The position numbers were made by a program, and so were the translations under genes. Below the pieces are notes generated by a model, which saw only the letters and a program-made list of their open reading frames with translations, was not told the DNA's origin and made no database searches. This document shows positions 1-5,037 of a DNA stretch of 5,037 nt, piece after piece (positions within the stretch are counted from its first letter, which is position 1; each line of letters starts with the position of its first letter). The DNA is taken from positions 1 to 5,037 of the forward strand of contig JBKECB010000046.1 in the NCBI GenBank assembly GCA_047974165.1. The letters run 5' to 3'. The DNA comes from Lactovum sp047974165. Its GTDB lineage: Bacteria; Bacillota; Bacilli; Lactobacillales; Streptococcaceae.

Positions 1-475
1 CTATCAGTAAAACAATCTGTGTTTTTTAATGTGGACAAAAATGGTTTTTGCACTCTCAACATTTTCCTATCAGTAAAACCGAATAGATCTTTGTCCTCAT
101 CTTCCATTTGTTTTTGCACTCTCAACATTTTCCTATCAGTAAAACCCCATTATTAGTTTTCTTGTGCTGTGAGGGGTTTTTGCACTCTCAACATTTTCCT
201 ATCAGTAAAACCTTTTTTTAAAAAACTACTCCTCATCTTCCGTTTTTGCACTCTCAACATTTTCCTATCAGTAAAACTATAAAATGTCTTGACCTATCAA
301 CACTAGTGTTTTTGCACTCTCAACATTTTCCTATCAGTAAAACTGAGTGCATCTATCATTGATAGCAATGTTGGTTTTTGCACTCTCAACATTTTCCTAT
401 CAGTAAAACAAAAAATGGCAGATAAGGATAAAGAGTCCTGTTTTTGCACTCTCAACATTTTCCTATCAGTAAAAT
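1..475 (+). CRISPR. CRISPR array, trailer end, type II-A CRISPR1-like repeat
   Basis: Seven 36-base repeats start at 44, 110, 176, 242, 308, 374 and 440. A 13-base repeat tail at 1-13 shows that the array continues off the left edge. Spacers are all exactly 30 bases: 14-43, 80-109, 146-175, 212-241, 278-307, 344-373 and 410-439. Each repeat opens with GTTTTTGCACTCTCAA, continues CATTTTCCTATCAGTAAAAC, and has complementary 5-base ends (GTTTT/AAAAC). The first half is almost the same as the repeat of the streptococcal type II-A CRISPR1 locus, so a Cas9/csn2 system is expected, but no cas gene or tracrRNA anti-repeat is in the window. Repeats are identical except the last, whose final C is T (475). 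A degenerate terminal repeat marks the leader-distal end, so the leader is to the left, transcription runs left to right, and the spacers seen here are the oldest. Subtype is inferred from repeat similarity only. Confidence 0.97.
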
Positions 476-510
476 AAGTGGTTTATTTCTGCTTATTTTT
501 ATTTTATTTA
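471..510 (+). terminator. Possible weak terminator or trailer hairpin of the array
   Basis: AAAATAAG (471-478) is perfectly complementary to CTTATTTT (492-499), with a 13-base loop, and a T-rich run follows (500-510). The left arm uses the last bases of the final repeat, including the T at 475 that differs from the other repeats. The stem has a single G-C pair, so it would be unstable. It is offered only as a candidate for where the array transcript ends. Confidence 0.25.
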
Positions 511-539
511 AGGTATAAGGATAAATTTCTTTTAATTTA

Positions 540-572
540 TGTTAAAATATAAAACAGATTAATTTTAAAGGA
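540..572 (+). promoter_or_regulatory. Extended -10 promoter and ribosome binding site of the ABC-F gene
   Basis: TG at 540-541 followed by T and TAAAAT (543-548) forms an extended -10 element. No good -35 hexamer lies 16-18 bases upstream (the sequence there is GATAAA-like), which fits a promoter that relies on the TG extension. Transcription would start near 555. AAAGGA at 567-572 is the ribosome binding site, six bases before the ATG at 579. The promoter lies after the array trailer, so the gene need not depend on array read-through. Confidence 0.6.
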
Positions 573-578
573 TTTTTT

Positions 579-2204
579 ATGCTAACAGTATCAGATGTTT
601 CACTTTTATTTACAGACCGAAAGCTTTTTGATGAGGTCAATATTAAATTTACTTCAGGAAATTGCTATGGTTTGATTGGAGCAAATGGCGCAGGGAAGTC
701 AACTTTCTTGAAGATTTTAGATGGAGAAATTCAGCCCTCTACAGGTCATATTTCAATGGGTCCTCAAGAACGTATGTCAGTTCTTCGTCAAAATCACTTT
801 GATTATGAGGACCAAACACCACTTGATGTTGTTGTGGGTGGAAATGAAAAGCTTGCAGAAATTAGGAGCGAAAAAGATGCCATTTATCTAAAGGAAGATT
901 TTTCAGAAGAAGATGGTGTTAAAGCTGCTGAGCTTGAAACTGAATTTGCAGAAATGGGTGGCTGGGAAGCTGAGACTGAAGCTGCACAACTTTTACAAAG
1001 TCTAGGTATTTTAGATAGTCGTCATTACGATATGATGGCAACGCTAACTGCCGGTGAACATGTTAAAGTTCTCTTGGCACGTGCACTTTTTGGTAAGCCA
1101 GATGTCCTACTGCTGGATGAACCAACAAATGGCCTTGATATTCAAGCAATCAGCTGGTTAGAGGACTTTTTGATTAACTTTGAAAATACAGTTATCGTTG
1201 TATCCCATGACCGTCACTTTTTAAATAATGTTTGTACTTATATGGCCGACTTAGATTACGGAAAGATTAAGCTCTATCCTGGAAACTATGATTTCTGGAA
1301 ACAATCTTCAGAGCTTGCTCTTCGTCTTCAGTCAGACCAAAATCGTAAGGCAGAAGAAAAAATTGCAGAGCTAAAAGAATTTATTGCTCGATTTTCAGCC
1401 AATGCGTCGAAGTCTAAGCAGGCAACGTCACGTAAAAAAATGTTGGATAAGATTGAGGTTGAGGAGTTCGTTCCCTCAAGCCGTAAGTATCCCTTTATTA
1501 ACTTTGACCAAGACCGTGAAATTGGAAATGATTTATTACGAGTAGAAAATCTTTCAGTTTCAATTGAGGGAGAAAAAGTTATTGATAATGTGTCATTTAT
1601 CTTAGCACCAGGCGATAAGACAGTATTTATTGGACAAAATGATCTCCAACAAACTGCCCTACTACGTGCAGTGATGGGCGACATTGACTATGAAGGAGAG
1701 ATTAAGTGGGGAGTAACTACTTCACGCTCTTATCTACCCAAGGATAACAGCAAAGACTTTGACAGTGAGGATTCTATCCTTGACTGGCTCCGTCAGTTTG
1801 TACAAACACGAGAAGAGGATGATAATACTTATCTTCGTGGATTTTTAGGGCGGATGCTTTTCCGTGGTGAAGAGTCGCTTAAGTCAGTAAAGGTCCTCTC
1901 TGGAGGAGAAAAGGTTCGTGTCATGCTCTCGAAAATGATGTTACTACGTGCCAATGTTCTTGTCTTGGATGATCCGACCAATCACTTGGACCTTGAGTCT
2001 ATTTCTTCTTTAAACGATGGATTAACAAACTTTAAAGGCTCTATTCTTTTCTCATCTCATGACCATGAGTTTATCCAAACAGTAGCCAATCATATCATTG
2101 TTTTAGGAAAATCAGGCTGTATTGATCGTGTGAATGAAACCTATGATGAATTTTTAGAAAATAAAGAAGTTCAGAAAAAAGTTCAAGAGCTTTGGGGGAA
2201 ATAA
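579..2204 (+). CDS. ABC-F family ATPase, YbiT/YkpA-like (ribosome-associated translation factor)
   Basis: A cytoplasmic protein of 541 residues with two ABC ATPase domains and no membrane segments, the normal length for the YbiT/YkpA group of ABC-F proteins. These proteins bind the ribosomal E site and act on translation rather than transport. Domain 1 has Walker A GANGAGKST (34-42), Q71 in VLRQNHF, an unusual signature LTAGEH (156-161), Walker B with DEPTNGLD (180-187) and switch His210. Residues about 240-315 form the charged helical linker (AEEKIAELKEF, then a Ser/Lys-rich stretch) that contacts P-site tRNA in the family. Domain 2 has a degenerate Walker A, GQNDLQQTA (352-360), a canonical signature LSGGEK (440-445), DDPTNHLD (464-471) with Asp in place of the catalytic Glu, and His494. 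The start is set by AAAGGA six bases upstream. It appears monocistronic: promoter at 540-548, terminator at 2219-2248. Nothing marks it as an antibiotic-resistance ABC-F. The family call is firm; the cellular role is inferred. Confidence 0.93.
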   Translation: MLTVSDVSLLFTDRKLFDEVNIKFTSGNCYGLIGANGAGKSTFLKILDGEIQPSTGHISMGPQERMSVLRQNHFDYEDQTPLDVVVGGNEKLAEIRSEKDAIYLKEDFSEEDGVKAAELETEFAEMGGWEAETEAAQLLQSLGILDSRHYDMMATLTAGEHVKVLLARALFGKPDVLLLDEPTNGLDIQAISWLEDFLINFENTVIVVSHDRHFLNNVCTYMADLDYGKIKLYPGNYDFWKQSSELALRLQSDQNRKAEEKIAELKEFIARFSANASKSKQATSRKKMLDKIEVEEFVPSSRKYPFINFDQDREIGNDLLRVENLSVSIEGEKVIDNVSFILAPGDKTVFIGQNDLQQTALLRAVMGDIDYEGEIKWGVTTSRSYLPKDNSKDFDSEDSILDWLRQFVQTREEDDNTYLRGFLGRMLFRGEESLKSVKVLSGGEKVRVMLSKMMLLRANVLVLDDPTNHLDLESISSLNDGLTNFKGSILFSSHDHEFIQTVANHIIVLGKSGCIDRVNETYDEFLENKEVQKKVQELWGK

Positions 2205-2218
2205 AAACTCTCTTAAAT

Positions 2219-2248
2219 AAAAAGGAAACTCTTTAGAGTTTCCTTTTT
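2219..2248. terminator. Bidirectional intrinsic terminator between convergent genes
   Basis: The left arm 2219-2232 (AAAAAGGAAACTCT) is perfectly complementary to the right arm 2235-2248, giving a 14-bp stem with a minimal loop (13 bp if the TTTA at 2232-2235 is left unpaired). Five A's begin the left arm and five T's end the right arm, so each strand has a U-tract and it can stop transcripts from both the ABC-F gene and the leftward hydrolase gene. It overlaps the hydrolase stop codon (2247-2249) by two bases. Confidence 0.9.
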
Positions 2249-2891
2249 ATTTAATTAGGTAATCTTTGATAAGACGCCCCATTTTGATATAGCCGTATTC
2301 ATTAGGATGTAAGCCATCCTGAGAAAGGTTTAAATCCATATATCCATTTTCATTGGCTAAGACTTTATTATAATCAATAAGATTAATCTTCTCTTTTTTA
2401 GTATAGAGATAAATTTGCTTATTAACTTGTCGGATGATTTCATTCAAGTATTCAAAGTTATTGTCTTGCTCATGATTACAGGTAATGCTACAAAGTCGCA
2501 CTTGAATATCCTTATCTTTAAGTGTCTGACATATTTTATTAAGATAAAATAAGCAGTGTTCAATCAAGATATCGATATCTGATAATTCATTATTATCTTC
2601 AAAATACCAGGCACGAATATCATTAACACCAGCCATGACAATGACCTCCTTAGGTGAGTGGCTTAAAACATCTCTCTCAAGTCTCTCAAAAATGTAAGGG
2701 AGTCGGTCAACACCAATACCATCATTAATATAGCTTTTATTTGTAATTGCATAGCGATTAAGATCAAAAGCTTCAGTGATACTGTCTCCTAATAAAACAA
2801 GGTCAACGTCAATGTTCATTTCTTTAATAAGTGCATTGTGGCGTTCGAAAATTTTATTTTTACTATCGCTATATTTATAGTTAAAGAGCAT
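2247..2891 (-). CDS. SGNH/GDSL-family hydrolase (probable cytoplasmic esterase)
   Basis: A protein of 214 residues with the SGNH hydrolase blocks in order. Block I is LLGDSITEAF with nucleophile Ser37. Block II is NDGIGVDRL with Gly60 (or Gly58). Block III is MAGVNDIRAW with Asn90. Block V is DGLHPNEYG with Asp192 and His195. The family hydrolyses ester bonds, often acetyl groups on sugars, or lipids. There is no signal peptide or membrane segment, so it should work inside the cell. The frame stays open upstream to an ATG at 3018-3020, but I use the ATG at 2889-2891: GGAGGA (2896-2901) lies four bases before it, the -10/-35 elements at 2946-2974 lie inside the longer reading, and the extra 43 residues do not resemble the family. 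It is divergent from the binding-protein gene, with which it shares a control region, suggesting it acts on the imported compound. The substrate cannot be read from the sequence. Confidence 0.88.
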   Translation of the reverse strand: MLFNYKYSDSKNKIFERHNALIKEMNIDVDLVLLGDSITEAFDLNRYAITNKSYINDGIGVDRLPYIFERLERDVLSHSPKEVIVMAGVNDIRAWYFEDNNELSDIDILIEHCLFYLNKICQTLKDKDIQVRLCSITCNHEQDNNFEYLNEIIRQVNKQIYLYTKKEKINLIDYNKVLANENGYMDLNLSQDGLHPNEYGYIKMGRLIKDYLIK

Positions 2892-2895
2892 TGAT

Positions 2896-2901
2896 TCCTC
2901 C
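2896..2901 (-). promoter_or_regulatory. Strong Shine-Dalgarno site that decides the hydrolase start
   Basis: On the minus strand GGAGGA is followed by ATCA and then ATG at 2891-2889. It is the best ribosome binding site upstream of any in-frame start in this reading frame, and fixes the start of the hydrolase well inside the longest open frame. Confidence 0.85.
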
Positions 2902-2945
2902 AAAGTATGTAAATATCCAGTATAAAGATATTTTCTTTTAAATAA

Positions 2946-2974
2946 ATTATATAATATTTCAATCAAAAGTACAA
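2946..2974 (-). promoter_or_regulatory. Sigma-A promoter of the hydrolase gene
   Basis: Read on the minus strand, TTGTAC (2974-2969) and a perfect TATAAT (2951-2946) are separated by exactly 17 bases. Transcription would start near 2939, leaving a leader of about 48 bases before the ATG at 2891. Only nine bases separate this -35 from the -35 of the rightward promoter, so RNA polymerase or a repressor bound at one is likely to affect the other. Confidence 0.75.
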
Positions 2975-2983
2975 GTCTTTTAC

Positions 2984-2998
2984 TTGAAACGCTTTCAA
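2984..2998. promoter_or_regulatory. cre-like / LacI-family operator over the -35
   Basis: TTGAAACGCTTTCAA has perfectly complementary arms TTGAAA and TTTCAA around a CGC centre with the CG step typical of LacI-family sites, including CcpA cre boxes. It is one base shorter in the middle than an ideal 14-base cre (TGAAAGCGCTTTCA), so it may be an imperfect CcpA site or the operator of a local LacI-type sugar regulator. Its first six bases are the -35 of the binding-protein promoter, so a bound protein should repress that promoter. It lies nine bases upstream of the hydrolase -35. Confidence 0.65.
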
Positions 2999-3012
2999 AA
3001 AAATGATATGAT
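2984..3012 (+). promoter_or_regulatory. Sigma-A promoter of the binding-protein gene
   Basis: TTGAAA (2984-2989) and TATGAT (3007-3012) are 17 bases apart, and TG at 3004-3005 adds an extended -10. This is a strong-looking promoter with start near 3019 and a short leader. GAAAGG (3028-3033) is the ribosome binding site, eight bases before the ATG at 3042. Confidence 0.8.
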
Positions 3013-3041
3013 AAGAGCATATTTTTAGAAAGGTTAATACA

Positions 3042-4424
3042 ATGAAAAAAGGATTATTATGCGTGGCTCTCTTAGGAGCGCTCACTTTAGCAGGCTGTTC
3101 AAGCAGTTCTTCAGATAAATCTAGCTCTGGAGAGGTTAAAGAAATTACACTATGGACAGCTTCTTCACAGTACTTTTTAGGAGATGAAAAAGTAGATAAA
3201 GATGGCAATACCTATCGTGATGAATCAACAGCTGTCTATTTACAAGCAGCAGAGGCTTTTGAAGAAGAAACTGGAATTAAAGTTACTTTTAAAACAGTCG
3301 AAGCAGGAAATGAAAATGTTGACTCATTGGTAAAAAATAAAGATGCCTCTGTAGATATCTATGCTGCAGCTCCGGTTATGACTGATGATCAAATTATCAA
3401 GTATATGGAGCCAGCTTTTGACTCTGTTGAGGAATATAATAAGGTTTATCGTGATGGTGAAGCTTATAAACAAAGTGACGGCAAGATTTATATCCAAGTC
3501 CCATCAGTTGCTTATGATGGACTTGTTGTGTACAATGAAGAAGTTATCAAAGCAGCGGGATATGACGAAGTACCAACAGACATGGATGAATTTATGAAAA
3601 TGTGTGAGGCTATCAAGGCAGATGGCGTGACCCCTATCTCAGAACACCGTATTGAAAACTGGCCTTTGGCAACTTTTGATACCTTTGCAAGTTATATGGC
3701 CAATGAGTCAGGAGCTCTAGGAGAAATGCTCAAATCAGAGACGCCATTTGCCTCAGATGAGCCAATGGGTCAAGCAGGAACCGTCTTAGCAGAGCTTGCT
3801 TCTAATGGTTATTTTGAAAGCTCAACGTATGCTGACTTTGGAGTAGCGATGGACTCTGTGGCTTATGGAGATGCTGGAATGATGCTTTTAGGAAACTGGG
3901 TAGCACCACAGATTATTTCTCGTATTCCAGAAGGAGAAGAAGCAACGATTAAAGTTGCTCCATTCTCAGCTCTTGACGGGGATGATGAGCTGAATGTTGT
4001 CACAGTACCTAATGTGTATATTTATATTCCAAAAGGTAGTGATGCCAAAGATGAAGCACAAGAATTTATTGACTATCTTGTTAATAATGAGGAAGTACAA
4101 ACAGCCTGGGCAGCGACTCCTAACCTAGCAGATAGTAGTAAATTTGAAAATACAATCCCTGACTATGTGACAGACTTAGCATCTAAGATTGACTCAGGAG
4201 ATATTGTGTCACTACCTTCTTATGTCTACTCTCCAAATATCTTATCAGCACAAGAAATCTTAAAAGATATGGGTGTTTATGCGGATCAAAAATACTGGGG
4301 AAATATCTTTGATGCTGCTTCAACAGATGGATTAAAAGCAGGAGAAAAAGCTATGGATGACCTAAATGAACTTTGGGCAGATGCTAAAAAATCAAGTGGA
4401 GCAAAATACGAAGAAAGTAAATAA
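3042..4424 (+). CDS. ABC transporter sugar-binding lipoprotein (extracellular solute-binding protein, family 1)
   Basis: A protein of 460 residues. Residues 1-18 are a lipoprotein signal peptide (MKK, hydrophobic core, lipobox LAGC) with the lipidated Cys at 19, followed by a Ser-rich tether (20-30). The mature part begins EITLWTAS (34-41), as in family 1 carbohydrate-binding proteins, and carries family-like segments: the first-lobe region AAEAFEEETGIKVTF (69-83), SVAYDGLVVYNEEVIKAAGY (155-174) and GDAGMMLLGNWVAPQI (276-291) with Trp286. The protein is acidic and of usual length. It should sit on the outer face of the membrane and pass a sugar or oligosaccharide to an ABC permease. No permease or ATPase gene is adjacent: the divergent neighbour is a hydrolase, and a terminator starts seven bases after the stop. 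A partner elsewhere in the genome is implied. A cre-like operator over the -35 suggests carbon-source control. The specific ligand is not predictable. Confidence 0.92.
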   Translation: MKKGLLCVALLGALTLAGCSSSSSDKSSSGEVKEITLWTASSQYFLGDEKVDKDGNTYRDESTAVYLQAAEAFEEETGIKVTFKTVEAGNENVDSLVKNKDASVDIYAAAPVMTDDQIIKYMEPAFDSVEEYNKVYRDGEAYKQSDGKIYIQVPSVAYDGLVVYNEEVIKAAGYDEVPTDMDEFMKMCEAIKADGVTPISEHRIENWPLATFDTFASYMANESGALGEMLKSETPFASDEPMGQAGTVLAELASNGYFESSTYADFGVAMDSVAYGDAGMMLLGNWVAPQIISRIPEGEEATIKVAPFSALDGDDELNVVTVPNVYIYIPKGSDAKDEAQEFIDYLVNNEEVQTAWAATPNLADSSKFENTIPDYVTDLASKIDSGDIVSLPSYVYSPNILSAQEILKDMGVYADQKYWGNIFDAASTDGLKAGEKAMDDLNELWADAKKSSGAKYEESK

Positions 4425-4430
4425 AAAAAG

Positions 4431-4459
4431 AAAAAGAAGCTTCTCTGAAGTTTCTTTTT
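4431..4459. terminator. Bidirectional intrinsic terminator between convergent genes
   Basis: The left arm 4431-4443 (AAAAAGAAGCTTC) pairs with 4447-4459 (GAAGTTTCTTTTT) around a three-base TCT loop: 13 pairs including one G-T. A-rich and T-rich flanks give a U-tract on both strands, so it can end both the binding-protein transcript and the leftward membrane-protein transcript. It lies seven bases after the stop at 4422-4424 and 14 bases beyond the stop of the membrane protein. Confidence 0.85.
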
Positions 4460-4473
4460 ATATAATTGATGGA

Positions 4474-5037
4474 TTAGAGGAGTTTTTTGAATAGAAGCTC
4501 GAACTGTTTAATAAAGAAATCAATAAGGTAACCGACACAAAAAATACCAAATAAAGTTCCGATACCAATAGGACCACCTAAAATATAACCAATTAAGTTA
4601 AAGAGTATATCTAAAATAATTCTGGCCTTATAAATTGGAAGTTTAGTTATTTTGATGAAAATATACATAATACCCTCAATTGGTCCAGCTCCCAGATTTA
4701 CACTTAGATAAAGTGCAATTCCTATCCCATATAGAATGAAACCAAGAAGGCAAAGTGGGAAGGAAAAGAAAGTGAATTTAATATTTATAAATAATGGACT
4801 AATAATATTTAAAGTGCCGCCAAGAAGAAAGACATAAATAAGACTTGCAATTCCAATTTTTTCTTTATGAACAAAGAAAGTAATGAGTAATAAAGTAAAA
4901 CTAATAATTTGACTCCAAGTTCCAAATGAAAAAGGAGTAAAGTTCATGAGACCAAGAATTAATGTACTAATAGAGTCAACACCGATATAACTACTAATAA
5001 TAAGTTGTATCCCAAGAGCTGCAAGTATAATTCCTAT
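4474..5037 (-). CDS. YczE/YyaS/YitT-like integral membrane protein, 5' end beyond the window
   Basis: The minus-strand frame is open from the right edge to a TAA at 4474-4476, giving 187 visible residues. The Met at 4945-4947 is internal: the 30 residues before it (IGIILAALGIQLIISSYIGV...) form a hydrophobic segment with the Gly-rich pattern of the family, and no ribosome binding site precedes it. About five hydrophobic segments are visible (roughly residues 1-16, 42-56, 61-80, 89-112, 138-172), so it is a multi-pass membrane protein. It has the internal two-fold repeat of this family: IGVDSI (18-23) matches LGAGPI (115-120), and IGIASLIYVFLLG (61-73) matches IGIGTLFGIFCVG (157-169). The biochemical function of the family is not established. 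The C-terminus ends in a Lys/Phe/Leu tail. The promoter and N-terminus are not visible. Confidence 0.85.
   Translation of the reverse strand: MGIILAALGIQLIISSYIGVDSISTLILGLMNFTPFSFGTWSQIISFTLLLITFFVHKEKIGIASLIYVFLLGGTLNIISPLFINIKFTFFSFPLCLLGFILYGIGIALYLSVNLGAGPIEGIMYIFIKITKLPIYKARIILDILFNLIGYILGGPIGIGTLFGIFCVGYLIDFFIKQFELLFKKLL

Noticed and set aside
351..368. Palindrome CTATCATTGATAG inside one spacer, a possible captured operator
   Set aside because: A 13-base dyad can arise by chance in AT-rich DNA, and the spacer also reads as ordinary coding sequence (SASIIDSNV), which explains it as simply.
444..475. Possible promoter in the last repeat (TTGCAC with TAAAAT created by the C-to-T change)
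   Set aside because: The spacing of 20 bases is too long and there is no TG extension; the extended -10 at 540-548 is a better promoter for the next gene.
476..539. tracrRNA or anti-repeat next to the array
   Set aside because: I looked for sequence complementary to the repeat (such as TGTTGAGAGTGC) here and in the rest of the window and saw none; it probably lies with the cas genes off the left edge.
1328..1684. A 118-codon open frame on the minus strand
   Set aside because: It lies wholly inside the ABC-F gene, antisense to conserved linker and domain 2 sequence, has no credible ribosome binding site and no recognisable domain.
579..2204. Antibiotic-resistance ABC-F protein (Msr/Lsa/Vga type)
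   Set aside because: The linker is short and charged as in the housekeeping YbiT/YkpA group, without a long resistance-type extension, and no regulatory leader peptide precedes the gene.
2963..3208. An 81-codon open frame on the minus strand
   Set aside because: It runs antisense through the signal peptide of the binding protein and across both divergent promoters; no family resemblance.
3385..3597. A 70-codon open frame on the plus strand
   Set aside because: It is an out-of-frame reading within the binding-protein gene without its own ribosome binding site.

Overview
The window looks like a piece of a low-GC Firmicutes chromosome, most likely from Streptococcus or a close relative. The CRISPR repeat closely resembles the repeat of the type II-A CRISPR1 locus of streptococci. 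The first gene has the sequence style I associate with streptococcal/lactobacillalean ABC-F proteins. Intergenic DNA is very AT-rich, promoters are sigma-A type, and intrinsic terminators are tight hairpins with A/T flanks. I cannot fix the species from sequence alone.

Layout, left to right. (1) Positions 1-475 hold the trailing end of a CRISPR array: a 13-base repeat fragment cut by the window edge, then seven 36-base repeats alternating with seven 30-base spacers in a strict 66-base period. The last repeat has a single terminal change, so the leader and the cas genes should lie off the left edge. (2) Positions 476-578 are the array trailer and the promoter of the next gene. (3) Positions 579-2204 (+) encode a 541-residue ABC-F ATPase whose two nucleotide sites look strongly unequal. 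(4) A 14-bp bidirectional hairpin terminator separates it from a convergent SGNH/GDSL hydrolase at 2247-2891 (-). (5) Positions 2892-3041 are a compact divergent control region: two 17-bp-spaced promoters back to back, with a cre-like/LacI-family palindrome covering the -35 of the rightward one. (6) Positions 3042-4424 (+) encode a sugar-type ABC transporter lipoprotein with no permease or ATPase beside it. (7) A second bidirectional hairpin terminator lies between it and a YczE/YitT-like membrane protein at 4474-5037 (-), whose 5' end runs off the right edge.

How the parts relate. The array and the ABC-F gene are separate functional units, immune memory next to a housekeeping translation factor. 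The hydrolase and the binding protein are likely linked by their shared control region. A reasonable inference is sugar capture at the cell surface plus cytoplasmic de-esterification of the imported compound, under catabolite or local LacI-family control; the substrate is unknown. Each gene appears to be its own transcription unit. Nothing here amounts to a clearly new multi-gene system. The points most worth following are the divergent operator, the permease-less binding protein, the asymmetric ABC-F sites, and two array spacers that share a 12-base block.
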